Assembly: GCF_902459505.1 (NCBI RefSeq)
Contig: NC_047101.1
Location: forward strand, 14,606,705-14,670,704
Reading direction: 5' to 3'
Source: Geotrypetes seraphini
Lineage: Eukaryota; Chordata; Amphibia; Gymnophiona; Dermophiidae
DNA length: 64,000 nt
Position 1 is the stretch's first letter. Each line of letters begins with the position of its first letter. Positions 33,300 through 43,059 of the stretch are shown piece after piece. Made by a program: the position numbers and the translations under genes. The notes beneath the pieces are model-generated. The model had not been told where the DNA came from, ran no database searches, and saw only the letters and a program-made list of their open reading frames with translations.

Positions 33300-33960
33300 A
33301 TAAGAACATAAGCAATGCCTCCGCTGGGTCAGACCTGAGGTCCATCGTGCCCAGCAGTCCGCTCACGTGGCAGCCCAACAGGTCCAGGACCTGTGTAGTA
33401 ATCCTCTATCTATACCCCTCTATCCCCTTTACCAGCAGGAAATTGTCCAATCCTTTCTTGAACCCCAGTACCGTACTCTGCCCTATTACGTCCTCTGGAA
33501 GCGCATTCCAGGTGTCCACCACACGTTGGGTAAAGAAGAACTTCCTGGCATTTGTTTTGAATCTGTCCCCTTTCAACTTTTCCGAATGCCTTCGTTCTTT
33601 TATTTTTTGATAGTTTGAAGAACCTGTCCCTCTCTACTTTCTCTATGCCCTTCATGATCTTGTAAGTCTCTATCATATCCCCTCTAAGTCTCCTCTTCTC
33701 TAGGGAAAAGAGACCCAGTCTCTCCAATCTCTCAGCGTATGAAAGGTTTTCCATCCCTTTTATCAGACGTGTCGCTCTCCTCTAAACATTCTTGAGTAAC
33801 GCCATATCCTTCTTAAGGTATGGCGACCAATATTGGACGCAGTACTCCAGATGCGGACGCACCATCGCCCGATACAATGGCAGGATAACTTCTTTCGTTC
33901 TGGTTGTAATACCCTTCTTGATTATACCTAGCATTCTATTTGCTCTCTAATTTGGATGAG
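33300..33960 (-). mobile_element. CR1 LINE RT C-terminus and 3' UTR
   Basis: Minus-strand frame 33754-33410 begins [20 protein letters not shown] and [20 protein letters not shown], then shifts frame; further upstream 'cgtccgcatctggagtactg' encodes VRPHLEYC-like sequence. It ends in CR1 tail TTCTTATG. It is about 90% similar by eye to 7395-7986. Confidence 0.88.
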
Positions 33961-34119
33961 ATGGGGAGACATTAATGCTCAAAGGCATCTTCTCCAATGG
34001 TACAGGCCAGCCATTACAGCAATTGCCTTGGAGTCAAAGGTCACTTGCCTAATTTCCCTTTCTGTGCATTTAACATGAGCAGTATGGCCCATATTCTATA
34101 AACAGTGCTTTAACTTACC

Positions 34120-34742
34120 CCCTCTTCTAAGACATCGGTTGCTTACCCGATTGGGCACCGGCACCAATGCACAGGACGTGCCAGTGCCAGTGCCAGTGCC
34201 CGAAGATCCTCCCTCGTTGGGCTGGGCTGGGCTGGGCTGTGCGAGGGAGATCCTCCCTCTTCCCTGTGCCGGGCTGGACTGGGCTTTGAGCATTTGCACA
34301 TGCTCAAAGCCTTCTGGTCTTGCTCTCTCTGAGATTCTGAATCTGAGAATCTTGGAGAGAGCGAGACCAGAAGGCTTTGAGCATGCGCAAATGCTCAAAG
34401 CCCAGTCCAGCCCGGCACAGGGAAGAGGGAGGATCTTCCTCGCACCGCCCAGCCCAGCCCAGCCCAACGAGGGAGGATCTTCGGGCACTGGCACTGGCAC
34501 GTCCTGTGCATTGGTGCTGGTGCCGGTGCCCAATCGGGTAAGCGACCGATGTCTTTGCGGTGCTGGGGGGGGATGTAGGATTGCGGGGGAGGGGGGGTGA
34601 CGCGAGCGGGGGGAGGGGGGGAGGATGCCATATTGCACTGAAAAAAAAATTTGTATAACGCGCTCACACATATAACGCGCATGGTTATACTCGGTTTGTA
34701 AAATCGTGTATAACACGCCCGTTACATGTGTGAAAATATGGG
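34120..34742. mobile_element. Palindromic DNA element with TATAACGCGC ends
   Basis: Arms 34130-34330 and 34345-34560 are reverse complements: 'ttgggcaccggcaccaatgc', 'acgtgccagtgccagtgccc' and 'gaagatcctccctcgttggg' mirrored on the right. The centre is near 34337. The right end (34650-34741) carries 'gtataacgcgctcacacata' and 'tgtgtgaaaatatgggta', resembling the termini of the 1.9-kb palindrome at 47448. The left end is shorter. There is no coding sequence. Confidence 0.8.
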
Positions 34743-35825
34743 TACTTAAATGTCTAGCCTCTCCTGATTTTAAATGCTGTCATTTACATGAGGAGATGCT
34801 TCTAAAAATAAAGGCCTTGGTTAAATTTTGAGAATAAGTTTAGGCAATCAGCTCTAATAAAAAATTTTAAAAGGCAAAACTCTCAAAGTTAGAAACAGAA
34901 ATCCTTTGAATATTGGGCCTTAAATCTCTTGTACTACCCCATTAGGACCCTTGGACCTCTATTAACATAAAACAATATAGATACATTTAAAAGTCTAAAG
35001 GCTAAATGGTAGTGTTCGTAGCAGGTCACACAATTAGGTAAGTCTTAAATATTATTGGTATTAATCTAAGTATATACTGTAATTCCCCAGAACAGTATCT
35101 TCGTATTATGAAATACTAACATTCTTCTTCTTGCCTCAGGAAATGAACCCACCAGGGTGCCCTGGGCTGAAAGAAGTATGACTGGCTTTATGCCACGAAC
35201 CCACTGTGTACTGTTAAAATTCCACTCATCCTTCCCCCGACAGACACTGCACAGGATAATTTACTGTTATTATTTACAGTATTTGGTAAGCAGTAGAATT
35301 AATCTTGAAGCCTTGAAACCATTAGAAGCCATGACAAACTGTTGTGCTTTGGGAGAAATATGTAATCCTGTAATTAAGTCCAACTGGCCTTTCTTGTAAC
35401 AAAACAAATGAAGATTTGCTTCTGTTCAGAAATGTGCTCCAAGCTGAAATATAGCCATGTGACCGGTACAAAGAGGGAACGTGCAGACGGTCAACCTTCT
35501 TTGATCTGAACCTATTAAAAATATCTTCAAACAGTGGATTAAAAACTGACTTGAAGCTTTCCTCTGAGTAAGGACACTATATGATCTTAATTAAAATTCA
35601 TATTTTAGATGCTGTATATAGCTCTTTGTTGGTAAGTAGGTTCTAAACTTGTGGTTTATTAGGCTTGATCAAGCAGATGGTGGCGAGTAAGCTAGCTCAC
35701 GGTGAAGGGAGAGGCAGGACCCCGGTTCATAAGCACGAACCCGACATAAGTTGGACGTTCTTAACCTGGGGATTGCCTATATTTAAGAATTTATAATTCA
35801 TACCATCTAATACTCTAGGCTACTG
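34743..35825. other. No gene recognised
   Basis: About 1.1 kb without assigned repeats. An 80-codon open frame at 35157 lacks family motifs. Confidence 0.3.
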
Positions 35826-36015
35826 GTATTTGCTCCCAATCATGGAGGGTCACAAATGGATCAAGTTTTGGCAATAGCCCTAATGAATATGTATGAGATA
35901 GACTATATACAAAGGAGACCGTATGCATGCACATCTATCTCATGCATATTCACTACAGCTATCTTGAAAACCTGATCAATTTGTGGCCCTTAAGGACTGG
36001 GAGTGAATACCACAG
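35826..36015. mobile_element. Degraded hAT-like palindromic MITE
   Basis: 'agccctaatgaatatgtatg' (35876) and 'tctcatgcatattcactac' (35937) are opposed arm words of the CAGTGG-type MITEs. 'caatttgtggcccttaagga' mirrors 'ggagggtcacaaatggatca'. It is old: TSD not recoverable. Confidence 0.55.
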
Positions 36016-36800
36016 TCCTAGGTGGATCTGAAATAAATATTATTAATAATAATATATAAAACAGAGGCAGTAATATAATTACACATAAATGTTAAAACAT
36101 GAAAGTTTGGAAGAGTTCCTTCATTATATGAAAAATTTCTCTCGTCTGAATCGCATGTTTTTCCTTGGCATTTGAAGTCTAAAACCTCTCTTTTCTTGGG
36201 TTCCTTGAAAAAGACCCTCGAAACATGGTCCATGTGTAACAACTCTTTAAGTTAAGTGAATTTATTTTTCTTGCCACTGAAAATCTTTATTGTTATTACA
36301 CTAAGAGCATTTTGCCTTAGCCAGCATTTTTACACTAAAGTCATACACTGTGATGGGACAGTGTGTTCGGCTATAGGAGTCTAGGCTCTTGGTCGGATCA
36401 CACATTTTCTGAGTGTATGTGAAGAATGTATAGATGCAATTTATATATTTATACTTTCAGTTCCATATATATTGAGAAGTCTTATTTACAGTATTGCTAA
36501 AATATACATAAAGTCAAAACTAAATAAGATTGTCAGATATACTACATAACGATATAACTAGAACGGAAAAACAATCCCAGTTAGTATTCTCTGCCTCAGC
36601 GCACAGCAGAACAATTAAGATCAACAGTGGCACCTACTGGTAGGTCAGGTTTATCACAGGGACTTCTCACTATGCTAGATCTGAATGGATGCTTCTTAAA
36701 TTTAGTAAAAATATTCTGGCACAAGTATCAAACCTTAAAAAAGGAAGTCATATTGAGCATTGGAAAATAAAAATAATGAACTAATAAAAATAGTACACAT
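36016..36800. other. No gene recognised; conserved module copy
   Basis: At 36195-36240 'ttccttgaaaaagaccctcg' and 'aaacatggtccatgtgtaac' resemble the GAAG..GAAAC module of the palindromic elements. Nothing else is assigned. Confidence 0.4.
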
Positions 36801-36803
36801 TTA

Positions 36804-36971
36804 GGGCTCCTTTTACTAAGTTAGAAAATGGCTTTAGTGTGTACTTAACGCGCGCAGAATTACCACGTGCGCTAGACGCTAATGCCAGCATTGAGTTGGC
36901 GTTAGTTTTCCCACATAGCACGGGAGTTTGCGCGTGCTAAAAATGTTGGCGCACCTTAGTAAAAGAGGGGG
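36804..36971. mobile_element. Harbinger-like MITE
   Basis: GGGCTCCTTTTACTAAG and CTTAGTAAAAGAGGGGG are opposed; the interior 'gctaatgccagcattgagtt' corresponds to the hairpin in the 6135 and 25158 copies. Flanks TTA and TTC suggest a decayed 3-bp TSD. Confidence 0.75.
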
Positions 36972-37034
36972 TTCATTTTCCCCACCACCAAATTTCCCCA
37001 TCCCTCCCCACCTGAATACTTTTTCATGCCACCC

Positions 37035-37890
37035 GGCTGGAAAAAATTTCTGGGGAGAACACTGAGAGGTTAGGATTAAATGGCCATTTTTCTCACTGGA
37101 GGAAGGTGAATAGTGGAGTGCCACAGCAATCTGTACTGGGACCAGTGCTACTTAGCATATTTAGAAATGATCTGGAAATTGGAAAGTGAGGTGATTAAAT
37201 TTGCAGATGTCACAAAAATATTCAAAGTTGTTAAAACACATGCAGACTGTGAAAAACTATAGGAAGACCTTAGGAAACTAAGACTGAGCATCCAAATAGC
37301 AGATGAAATTTAATGTGGACAAATGCAGCAATGAACATTGGGATAAAGAATCCAAATCATAGTTACCAGATGCTAGGATCCACCTTAGGGGTAAGCATCC
37401 ATGAAAAAGATCTAGGAGTCATAGACAATACGCTGAAATAATTTACCCAGTATCAGTCAAAAAAGCAAACAGGATGCTAGGAATTATTAGGAATGGGATG
37501 GTAAATAAAACCAAGAATATTACAATGCCTCTATCACTCCATGGTTTGATCTCACCTTGAGTATTCTGTTCAATTCTGGTCACCATATCTCAAAAAAGAT
37601 ATAGCAGAATTAGAAAAGATTCAAAGAAGAGCAACCAAAATGATAAAGGGGATTGAACTCCTCTCATATGAGGAAAGGCTAAAGAAGTTAGGGCTCTTCA
37701 ACCTGGAAAAGAGATGGCTGAGGGGGAATATGATTGAGGTCTACCAAATTGTAGAACAGGTAACAGTAATTTTTTTTTTTTTTTCAAAAATTACAAAGGA
37801 ACACTCAATGAAGTTACAGGAGAAAATATTTTTTTCATTTAACGAATAGCTAAGCTCTGAAACTCATTGTTGGAGGATGTGGTAACAGCC
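37035..37890 (+). mobile_element. CR1 LINE, RT middle to C-terminus
   Basis: 'gtgccacagcaatctgtact' encodes the [10 protein letters not shown] block with one change. Then comes HEKDLGVIDNTLK, and 'ttctgttcaattctggtcac' (SVQFWS), [20 protein letters not shown] and [16 protein letters not shown]. It is frameshifted many times. This is the longest CR1 fragment in the window. Confidence 0.85.
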
Positions 37891-37894
37891 ATCT

Positions 37895-38130
37895 TTAACA
37901 ATTTTTACCTCCCTCCCACCACCCCATCCCTCTCCTCCCCGGAGATAAAAATTGTTAAAGTTGGCTGAGACAGGAGGGATCACTGCTGTCCTGGCCCAGT
38001 GCTAGCCCACAAAGACCTGCAACAGGTTTTGGAGGGGGGTGGGTCAGAACTGACCTGAATATAAACTGAGACCCCCATTTTTTGGGTTCAAAAATCTTGA
38101 TTTATATTCGAGTATATACGGTATCACGGG
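37895..38130. mobile_element. DNA-element end, TATATACTCG type
   Basis: The right end reads 'attcgagtatatacggta' with 'aaaatcttgatttatattcg' just inside. Similar 'cgtatatactcgaatataaa' ends are widespread in vertebrate MITEs as far as I recall. The left end is not visible. Confidence 0.45.
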
Positions 38131-39054
38131 ATGCCTAAGCAAGTGTCAGTGCTTACTGCAGCTTAGTCCTAAAGACCTTCATTAAATCAAAACTCTAACA
38201 ACTCAACATGGCCGTGTTTCAGTTAAATCGACTGCATTAAGGGCTTTTTTTCCCCTCTCCTTCCATTCCCTCCCTTCTTTCATTTTTCCCTTCCAATTCT
38301 TCTTTCCCCTCCTTGGCTTCATTTGCTCTTTTGCCTATATTAACAAGGCAATTCTGATTGAATTGGAAGCCTAAAGAAGCTGAAGGAAGCTGCTGGGTCA
38401 AAAATATAAATGAAAAAGTTTATCAATCAGTCATCTTTACACATGATGGTGCAACCTGCAGAGGGTTTCTATAAAACATCACAATTCCCTTTTACGTGGG
38501 CTGCACTCTATAAATATTTCAGTCTTTTTCACTATCAACAGTACAAACACTGTACTCAGGATGCTCTGCACTACTCTTTTTCAATCAGTTTTCTATTAAG
38601 GCAGTAACTACTTTTTAAATAATTAAATTCTTCTATTAAAAGATGTAGCATGCCTTGTAAAGGTCACATTTAACAGCTCTCTACGCTTTTCAGGAAAACC
38701 AACACAGAGCCACAGTCTATAAAGTGTACGATTAAAAATGTACTTTATGAAACTGAAGAGGAATAGATTTTACCATTGGCATTCACCATCATAAATAACA
38801 AGTACTGTATACTAAAATTAGGAATCAAACAGAACTGAGCAGAGAAGTTATGGTAAGGGATGTTGCCTAAGGGGGGGGAAGGAGGGTAGGAATTAATGTG
38901 AATTTTTTTCATTAGAAAATACACTTCTTCCAGTTCCAGAGGATTTAGAATTGCGTAAACATTTAGGGATACCTTACAAACATACATTCAGATGTAATAA
39001 TGCCCATTATCTGCTCCTTAACATGCATTAAATGGCAATAATGCATGTTATATT
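38131..39054. other. No gene recognised
   Basis: About 0.9 kb without a supported feature. Open frames are short. Confidence 0.3.
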
Positions 39055-39709
39055 ATCATATAAACCAACAACAAACTAGGTTGATAAATCAATCTTCTGA
39101 GAGACTAAATCGAAATACCTCAGCCCCACCACTCCACCGCAATAATACTTTCTAAAGCGGGAGATTTACGTGGTGCTTCATCATTGGTAAATCGTCTCAA
39201 ATCGCCGTGATTATATTCGTTTAAATATTTTTTATTTTAATTTTAATTTTGATTTTTTACTTATCAATAAATAGAAAATTGTAAAAAGTGTATAAGATTG
39301 TATACTTAACGTCTACACCGACCCGACATGTTTCGCACTACTTGTGCTGTCTCAAGGGTCTCCCGAGGTCGCCGCAGTCATCCTTGCGAGTTGGATGACT
39401 GCGGCGACCTCGGGAGACCCTTGAGACAGCACAAGTAGTGCGAAACATGTCGGGTCGGTGTAGACGTTAAGTATACAATCTTATACACTTTTTACAATTT
39501 TCTATTTATTGATAAGTAAAAAATCAAAATAAAAAATATTTAAACGAATATAATCACGGCGATTTGAGACGATTTACCAATGATGAAGCACCACGTAAAT
39601 CTCCCGCTTTAGAAAGTATTATTGCGGTGGAGTGGTGGGGCTGAGGTATTTCGATTTAGTCTCTCAGAAGATTGATATATCAACCTAGTTTGTTGTTGGT
39701 TTATATGAT
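39055..39709. mobile_element. Near-perfect 655-bp palindrome
   Basis: The sequence from 39055 (atcatataaaccaacaacaa) is matched in reverse to 39709 (ttgttgttggtttatatgat) almost without mismatch. Centre near 39382. A 3-base difference in the poly-T/A arm and a small ttgataaatc/gatatatcaa difference are the only ones I see. The module 'agacagcacaagtagtgcga' and 'aacatgtcgggtcggtgtag' flanks the centre. A single young insertion is the best reading. Confidence 0.9.
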
Positions 39710-39977
39710 CTAGCGGAGTGGGTTGGTTATATAACTACATAAATTACTGGTTCTAGATTAAAGCTTATTGTTATATTATCATGACACGTTAGGTTAGGTT
39801 GCTGTGGGAAAGCACTTCATTATTATATAAACCGAACAACACAGCTTGTGATAATCATTGCAAGCTGCATTATTTCAGGGAAAATAATGCAATTTCATAG
39901 CCTAAAGTACCTGACCATCGTATAATGTCAACTGCTTAGGATCTCCGTGGGAGGTATATAAATAGCTAAAATAAAAT

Positions 39978-40195
39978 AAATAAGAACATAAGCATTGTCA
40001 TACTGGGACAGACCGAAGGTCCATCAAGCCGAGTATCCTGTTTCTAACAGTGGCCAACCCAGGTCCCAAGTACTTGGCAAGATCCCAAAAGAGTAAAATA
40101 GATTTTATGCTGTTTATCCATCTTAATAATGGCTTATGGACTTTTATTTTAGGAAATTATCCAAACCTTTTTTAAACCCTAAGCTAATGGCTTCT
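39978..40195 (-). mobile_element. CR1 LINE 3' end (older subfamily)
   Basis: Minus strand: tail near 'aagaacataagcattgtcat', then 'tgggacagaccgaaggtcca', 'agtatcctgtttctaacagt' and 'cccaagtacttggcaagatc'. This is the widespread CR1 3' UTR rather than the species' GC-rich subfamily at 7395. Confidence 0.85.
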
Positions 40196-40844
40196 TGGGA
40201 GTTAAAAGTTGTTTAACTTTTGTTTACATATTTCTATTTTAAGTTTGGGGGACCTGACTGTCTCTTCTGGGGGGGGGGGGGGGGTTAGGGAGGCGGAGGG
40301 GAGTGTTTAGTTGGGGTTTTTCTCTTTTGTTCCTTGGGGGAGAAGTTTCTCTTTGGAAATTGGGAACCATGCTCCAGTATTGTTTGATTGATTAGAACTG
40401 GGGTGACTCTTGTTATGCATATTGCTCTGTTGACTATGTTCTGGTGTATTTGAGCATGTTCTAAATAAAGAATTCCGCCCCCCCCCCCCAAAAAAAAAAA
40501 AAAAGTTTGTAGTTATTCTACATTTGGTGAGGGTCCTTCTGTGTTCGTGGGAAAAAAACCCAGTTTTTCTGTTGGCATTAAATATCTGTGCAGGATCAAC
40601 TAATCTGGCTTGTTTATTTTTCCACTCAAATGAGATTAATGGCTGCAAGTCCATTTGAAATAAGACAACTACCCAATGGAGGACTTACAAGAAATATCTG
40701 TGACCCCAACAACATTATTACTGTCTTAGAGCTCTCAGATACCTGCGCTGTCAAATCATGAACGATTGTTCCAACAGCTACTGCAGGTCGGGGATCTCTT
40801 TCATCGAGCTCATAGTGTTTAAATTAAATTAGTGCAAAACATTT
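40196..40844. other. No gene; G and C homopolymer runs
   Basis: A poly-G run lies at 40271-40285 and a C9-A14 run at about 40479-40504. No coding motif is seen. Confidence 0.4.
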
Positions 40845-40926
40845 CATTAAAGTGCTTCTGTGCTACTAAGACTTTACAACGAGAAAGATAAGTGTTTTAA
40901 AGTCTTAGTAGCACAGAATCACTTTA
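40845..40926. other. Pre-miRNA-sized hairpin
   Basis: 5' arm AAAGTGCTTCTGTGCTACTA followed by agacttta pairs with the 3' arm over 28 bp with one mismatch, and the loop is about 20 nt (caacgagaaagataagtgtt). It could be a miRNA-like hairpin or simply a minute MITE; see findings. Confidence 0.5.
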
Positions 40927-41345
40927 GTGGAATGGCTCTGTAAAGATATACTTCAAAGAACAGTATCTAACTACACATTTACATGGATATCTCAAAAAGA
41001 AAATACCCCCTATTTGGGTCACTCCAGGTTTCAAGATTAAGAATTCTCTTCTTCTTTTTTGAGTCTCTCTAGAGACATCGGGAAATATCTGAATATGATG
41101 TCCCAGGAAGTCCTTGGACCTATTTTTGAAGAAAAGTTTTAATATCCAATCCTTGCCTGGAGCCAAAGCCACAGACAACAAGAGAGTGGCTGGAACAGCC
41201 AATTCTCTATCCGATTGTTCCAATATTGCGGAAATGTCCAATGGTCTTTCCCGAGATTCCTCAACTTTTCCTTCTTTGACTTGGGATTTAACAGGAAGAT
41301 AATATACCCTTGTAAGAGTTTGTATGTGTTAATCATACTGCTCCA
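40927..41345 (-). mobile_element. L1-like ORF1 (Transposase_22) C-terminal fragment
   Basis: Minus-strand reading gives DISAILEQSDRELAVPATLL, KDWILKLFFKNRSKDFLGHH, IQIFPDVSRETQKRRREFLI and LKPGVTQIGGIFFLRYPCKC. The FPDVSRETQKRRREFL and RYPCKCVVRY blocks resemble L1-type ORF1 proteins of fish and amphibians. A second copy lies at 63060-63420. Confidence 0.7.
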
Positions 41346-41579
41346 TAGTGTAGCACGTAAGCTTTATGTTAATATAAAAGATCAGGAAAGTTAACACCCC
41401 ATTGATTTTGGATTTTTAAGAGGTTTTTTTAAAGGATATTCATGGTATTTTATTATTTTATAACAAAATGTTCATCAATTTTTCCAAAGATTTGTAGAAA
41501 ATGGAAGGGAATAATATTGAAAACATATTTAATATGTATAATATTTTGAGGACTATTATCATTTTTAAAGAATCTAGGT

Positions 41580-41725
41580 CCTCTTTTACTAAGCCGCGGC
41601 CTAGAGCACTAAATCTGCTAAATCGGCCTGGAGCACTAAGAATTTTATGAGCATCGGAGCATTTAGTACTTCAAGCCATGGTAGAAACCTCTACTGTGGC
41701 TTAGTAAACAAAGGGGGGGGGGGGG
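41580..41725. mobile_element. Harbinger-like MITE relative
   Basis: GTCCTCTTTTACTAAGCCGC and the mirrored TGGCTTAGTAAACAAAGG; G13 run at 41714-41726 at the right end. TSD not clear. Confidence 0.55.
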
Positions 41726-42058
41726 CGCTAATCCCCACCAAGAGGAATAAATGATTTTCAGTATTAAATGCATCATGATAGGTTTATGAGAAATTCAAAA
41801 CCAGCTTAAAATCTCCCTCCTGGAAGTAACTTGAAAGGAAAAGGGGTTGGGATTTCTTATACTGCCTTTCTGTGGTTACAGTCAACAGTTTTAAATTTTA
41901 AAAAACATTGCTGTTATAAAAGATTTCTCGATAAATCATTTGCATTTCAGGCTGGCAAACTGAGCAATTGGTTAAGTGAAATAGCTTCTCAGACTCAGTC
42001 TTATTATACCTTTCGAAAATCTATGAAAACTGATCTTTTTTAAAAATTTGTAAACTAA

Positions 42059-42196
42059 GGGCTCCTTTTATGAAGACGTGCTAGGGCCTTAATGCGTGCA
42101 ATAGCGCATGCTAAAATGCTGCGCGCGCTAGCCGCTACCGCCTCCTCTTGAGCAGGCGGTAGTTTTTCGGCTAGCGCGCCTTTGTAAAAGGACCCC
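42059..42196. mobile_element. Harbinger-like MITE
   Basis: GGGCTCCTTTTATGAAG and TTTGTAAAAGGACCCC with TAA on both sides (42056-42058, 42197-42199). The interior 'gcgctagccgctaccgcctc' is the family hairpin. Confidence 0.87.
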
Positions 42197-42285
42197 TAAG
42201 CTTCAATTATATTTTGTATTCCCTAAAAATGTATTATCACTGAATTGTTCAGTCTCTCTTGGATGTGAACCGCCTAGAACTAAAT

Positions 42286-42458
42286 CAGGGGTCTCAAAGT
42301 CCCTCCTTGAGGGCCGCAATCCAGTCGGGTTTTCAGGATTTCCCCAGTGAATATGCACGAGATCTATGCGCATGCACTGCTTTCAATGCACATTCATTGG
42401 GGAAATCCCGAAAATCCAACTGGATTGCGGCCCTCAAGGAGGGACTTTGAGACCTCTG
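42286..42458. mobile_element. hAT-like palindromic MITE, perfect TSD
   Basis: 8-bp TSD AACTAAAT at 42278-42285 and 42459-42466. Ends CAGGGGTCTCAAAGTCCCTC and the complement; arms carry TTTCAGGATTTCCCCA. Close relative of 5204-5389. Confidence 0.93.
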
Positions 42459-42503
42459 AACTAAATGGTATGGCGGCATACAAGAATAAAGTTTATTATT
42501 ATT

Positions 42504-42645
42504 ATTTTGTACCTGGGGAAATGAAGGGTTAAGTGGCTCGTTCAAAATCACCAGGAGCTGCAGGAGGGAATCGAATCTAGTTGCCCTGGTTCTCAGGCCA
42601 CTGCACTAGCCACTAGGCTACTCCTCCACTGCAACAAAATAAAGC
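42504..42645 (-). mobile_element. tRNA-derived SINE, diverged
   Basis: Minus strand: TAGCCTAGTGGCTAGTGCAG (A box), GATTCGATTCC (B box), then 'ctggtgattttgaacgagcc'. The head matches the SINE family at 21845 but the core is more diverged. Confidence 0.75.
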
Positions 42646-43055
42646 AAAACAAATGTACAGCTGTTGAGAAACACGTGAAAAGTGGTGTGAAAGGAGCACG
42701 GCGTCCAAAGCACGGATCATTTTATTTTATTATTTATTCAATTTTTTTTTGGGGGGGGGGGGTTTATGTTATAACATTTTTATTGAAGGAATCAAATAAA
42801 TATACAATAATGAGATACAAAGAGATATTCATTGCAATTAAATTAATAATAATATTTGCATACATATTTTTATCATTCCTCCAAACTATATTTCTATATA
42901 TCTAATCCATTCCTTTTTTTTTTTTTTTTTTAAAGCTTAGCGTCGCTCTACTTTATAACATTTTATTGAAGAAATGCAATAAATACAGAAGAGCTCAGAA
43001 CGGTTTACATGAGTTTATTCAGGTTCCTTGCAAAGAAGAACTCAAACCCACCACC
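42646..43055 (-). mobile_element. SINE tail fragment and A/T-rich sequence
   Basis: 'gaagagctcagaacggttta' at 42988-43007 and 'catgagtttattcaggttcc' match the tail of the minus-strand SINE. The remainder has poly-T and poly-G runs (42735-42762). Confidence 0.5.
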
Positions 43056-43059
43056 AGGA

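Larger units (their letters stand above)
41850..42503 (+). mobile_element. LINE RT C-terminus and 3' end, with two nested MITEs
   Basis: CYKRFLDKSFAFQAGKLSNW and YTFRKSMKTDLF at 41912-42043 are followed by the UTR. It is split by MITEs at 42059-42196 and 42286-42458, and ends 'ggtatggcggcatacaagaa' and 'taaagtttattattattatt'. It is the same LINE family as 14283-14697 and 9640-10085 and gives the full order of its 3' UTR. Confidence 0.85.

Noticed and set aside
34096-34716. Open frames of 206 and 153 codons on both strands
   Set aside because: The sequence is a palindrome, so similar frames occur on both strands. There is no family motif, only proline/serine-rich and repeat-like stretches.
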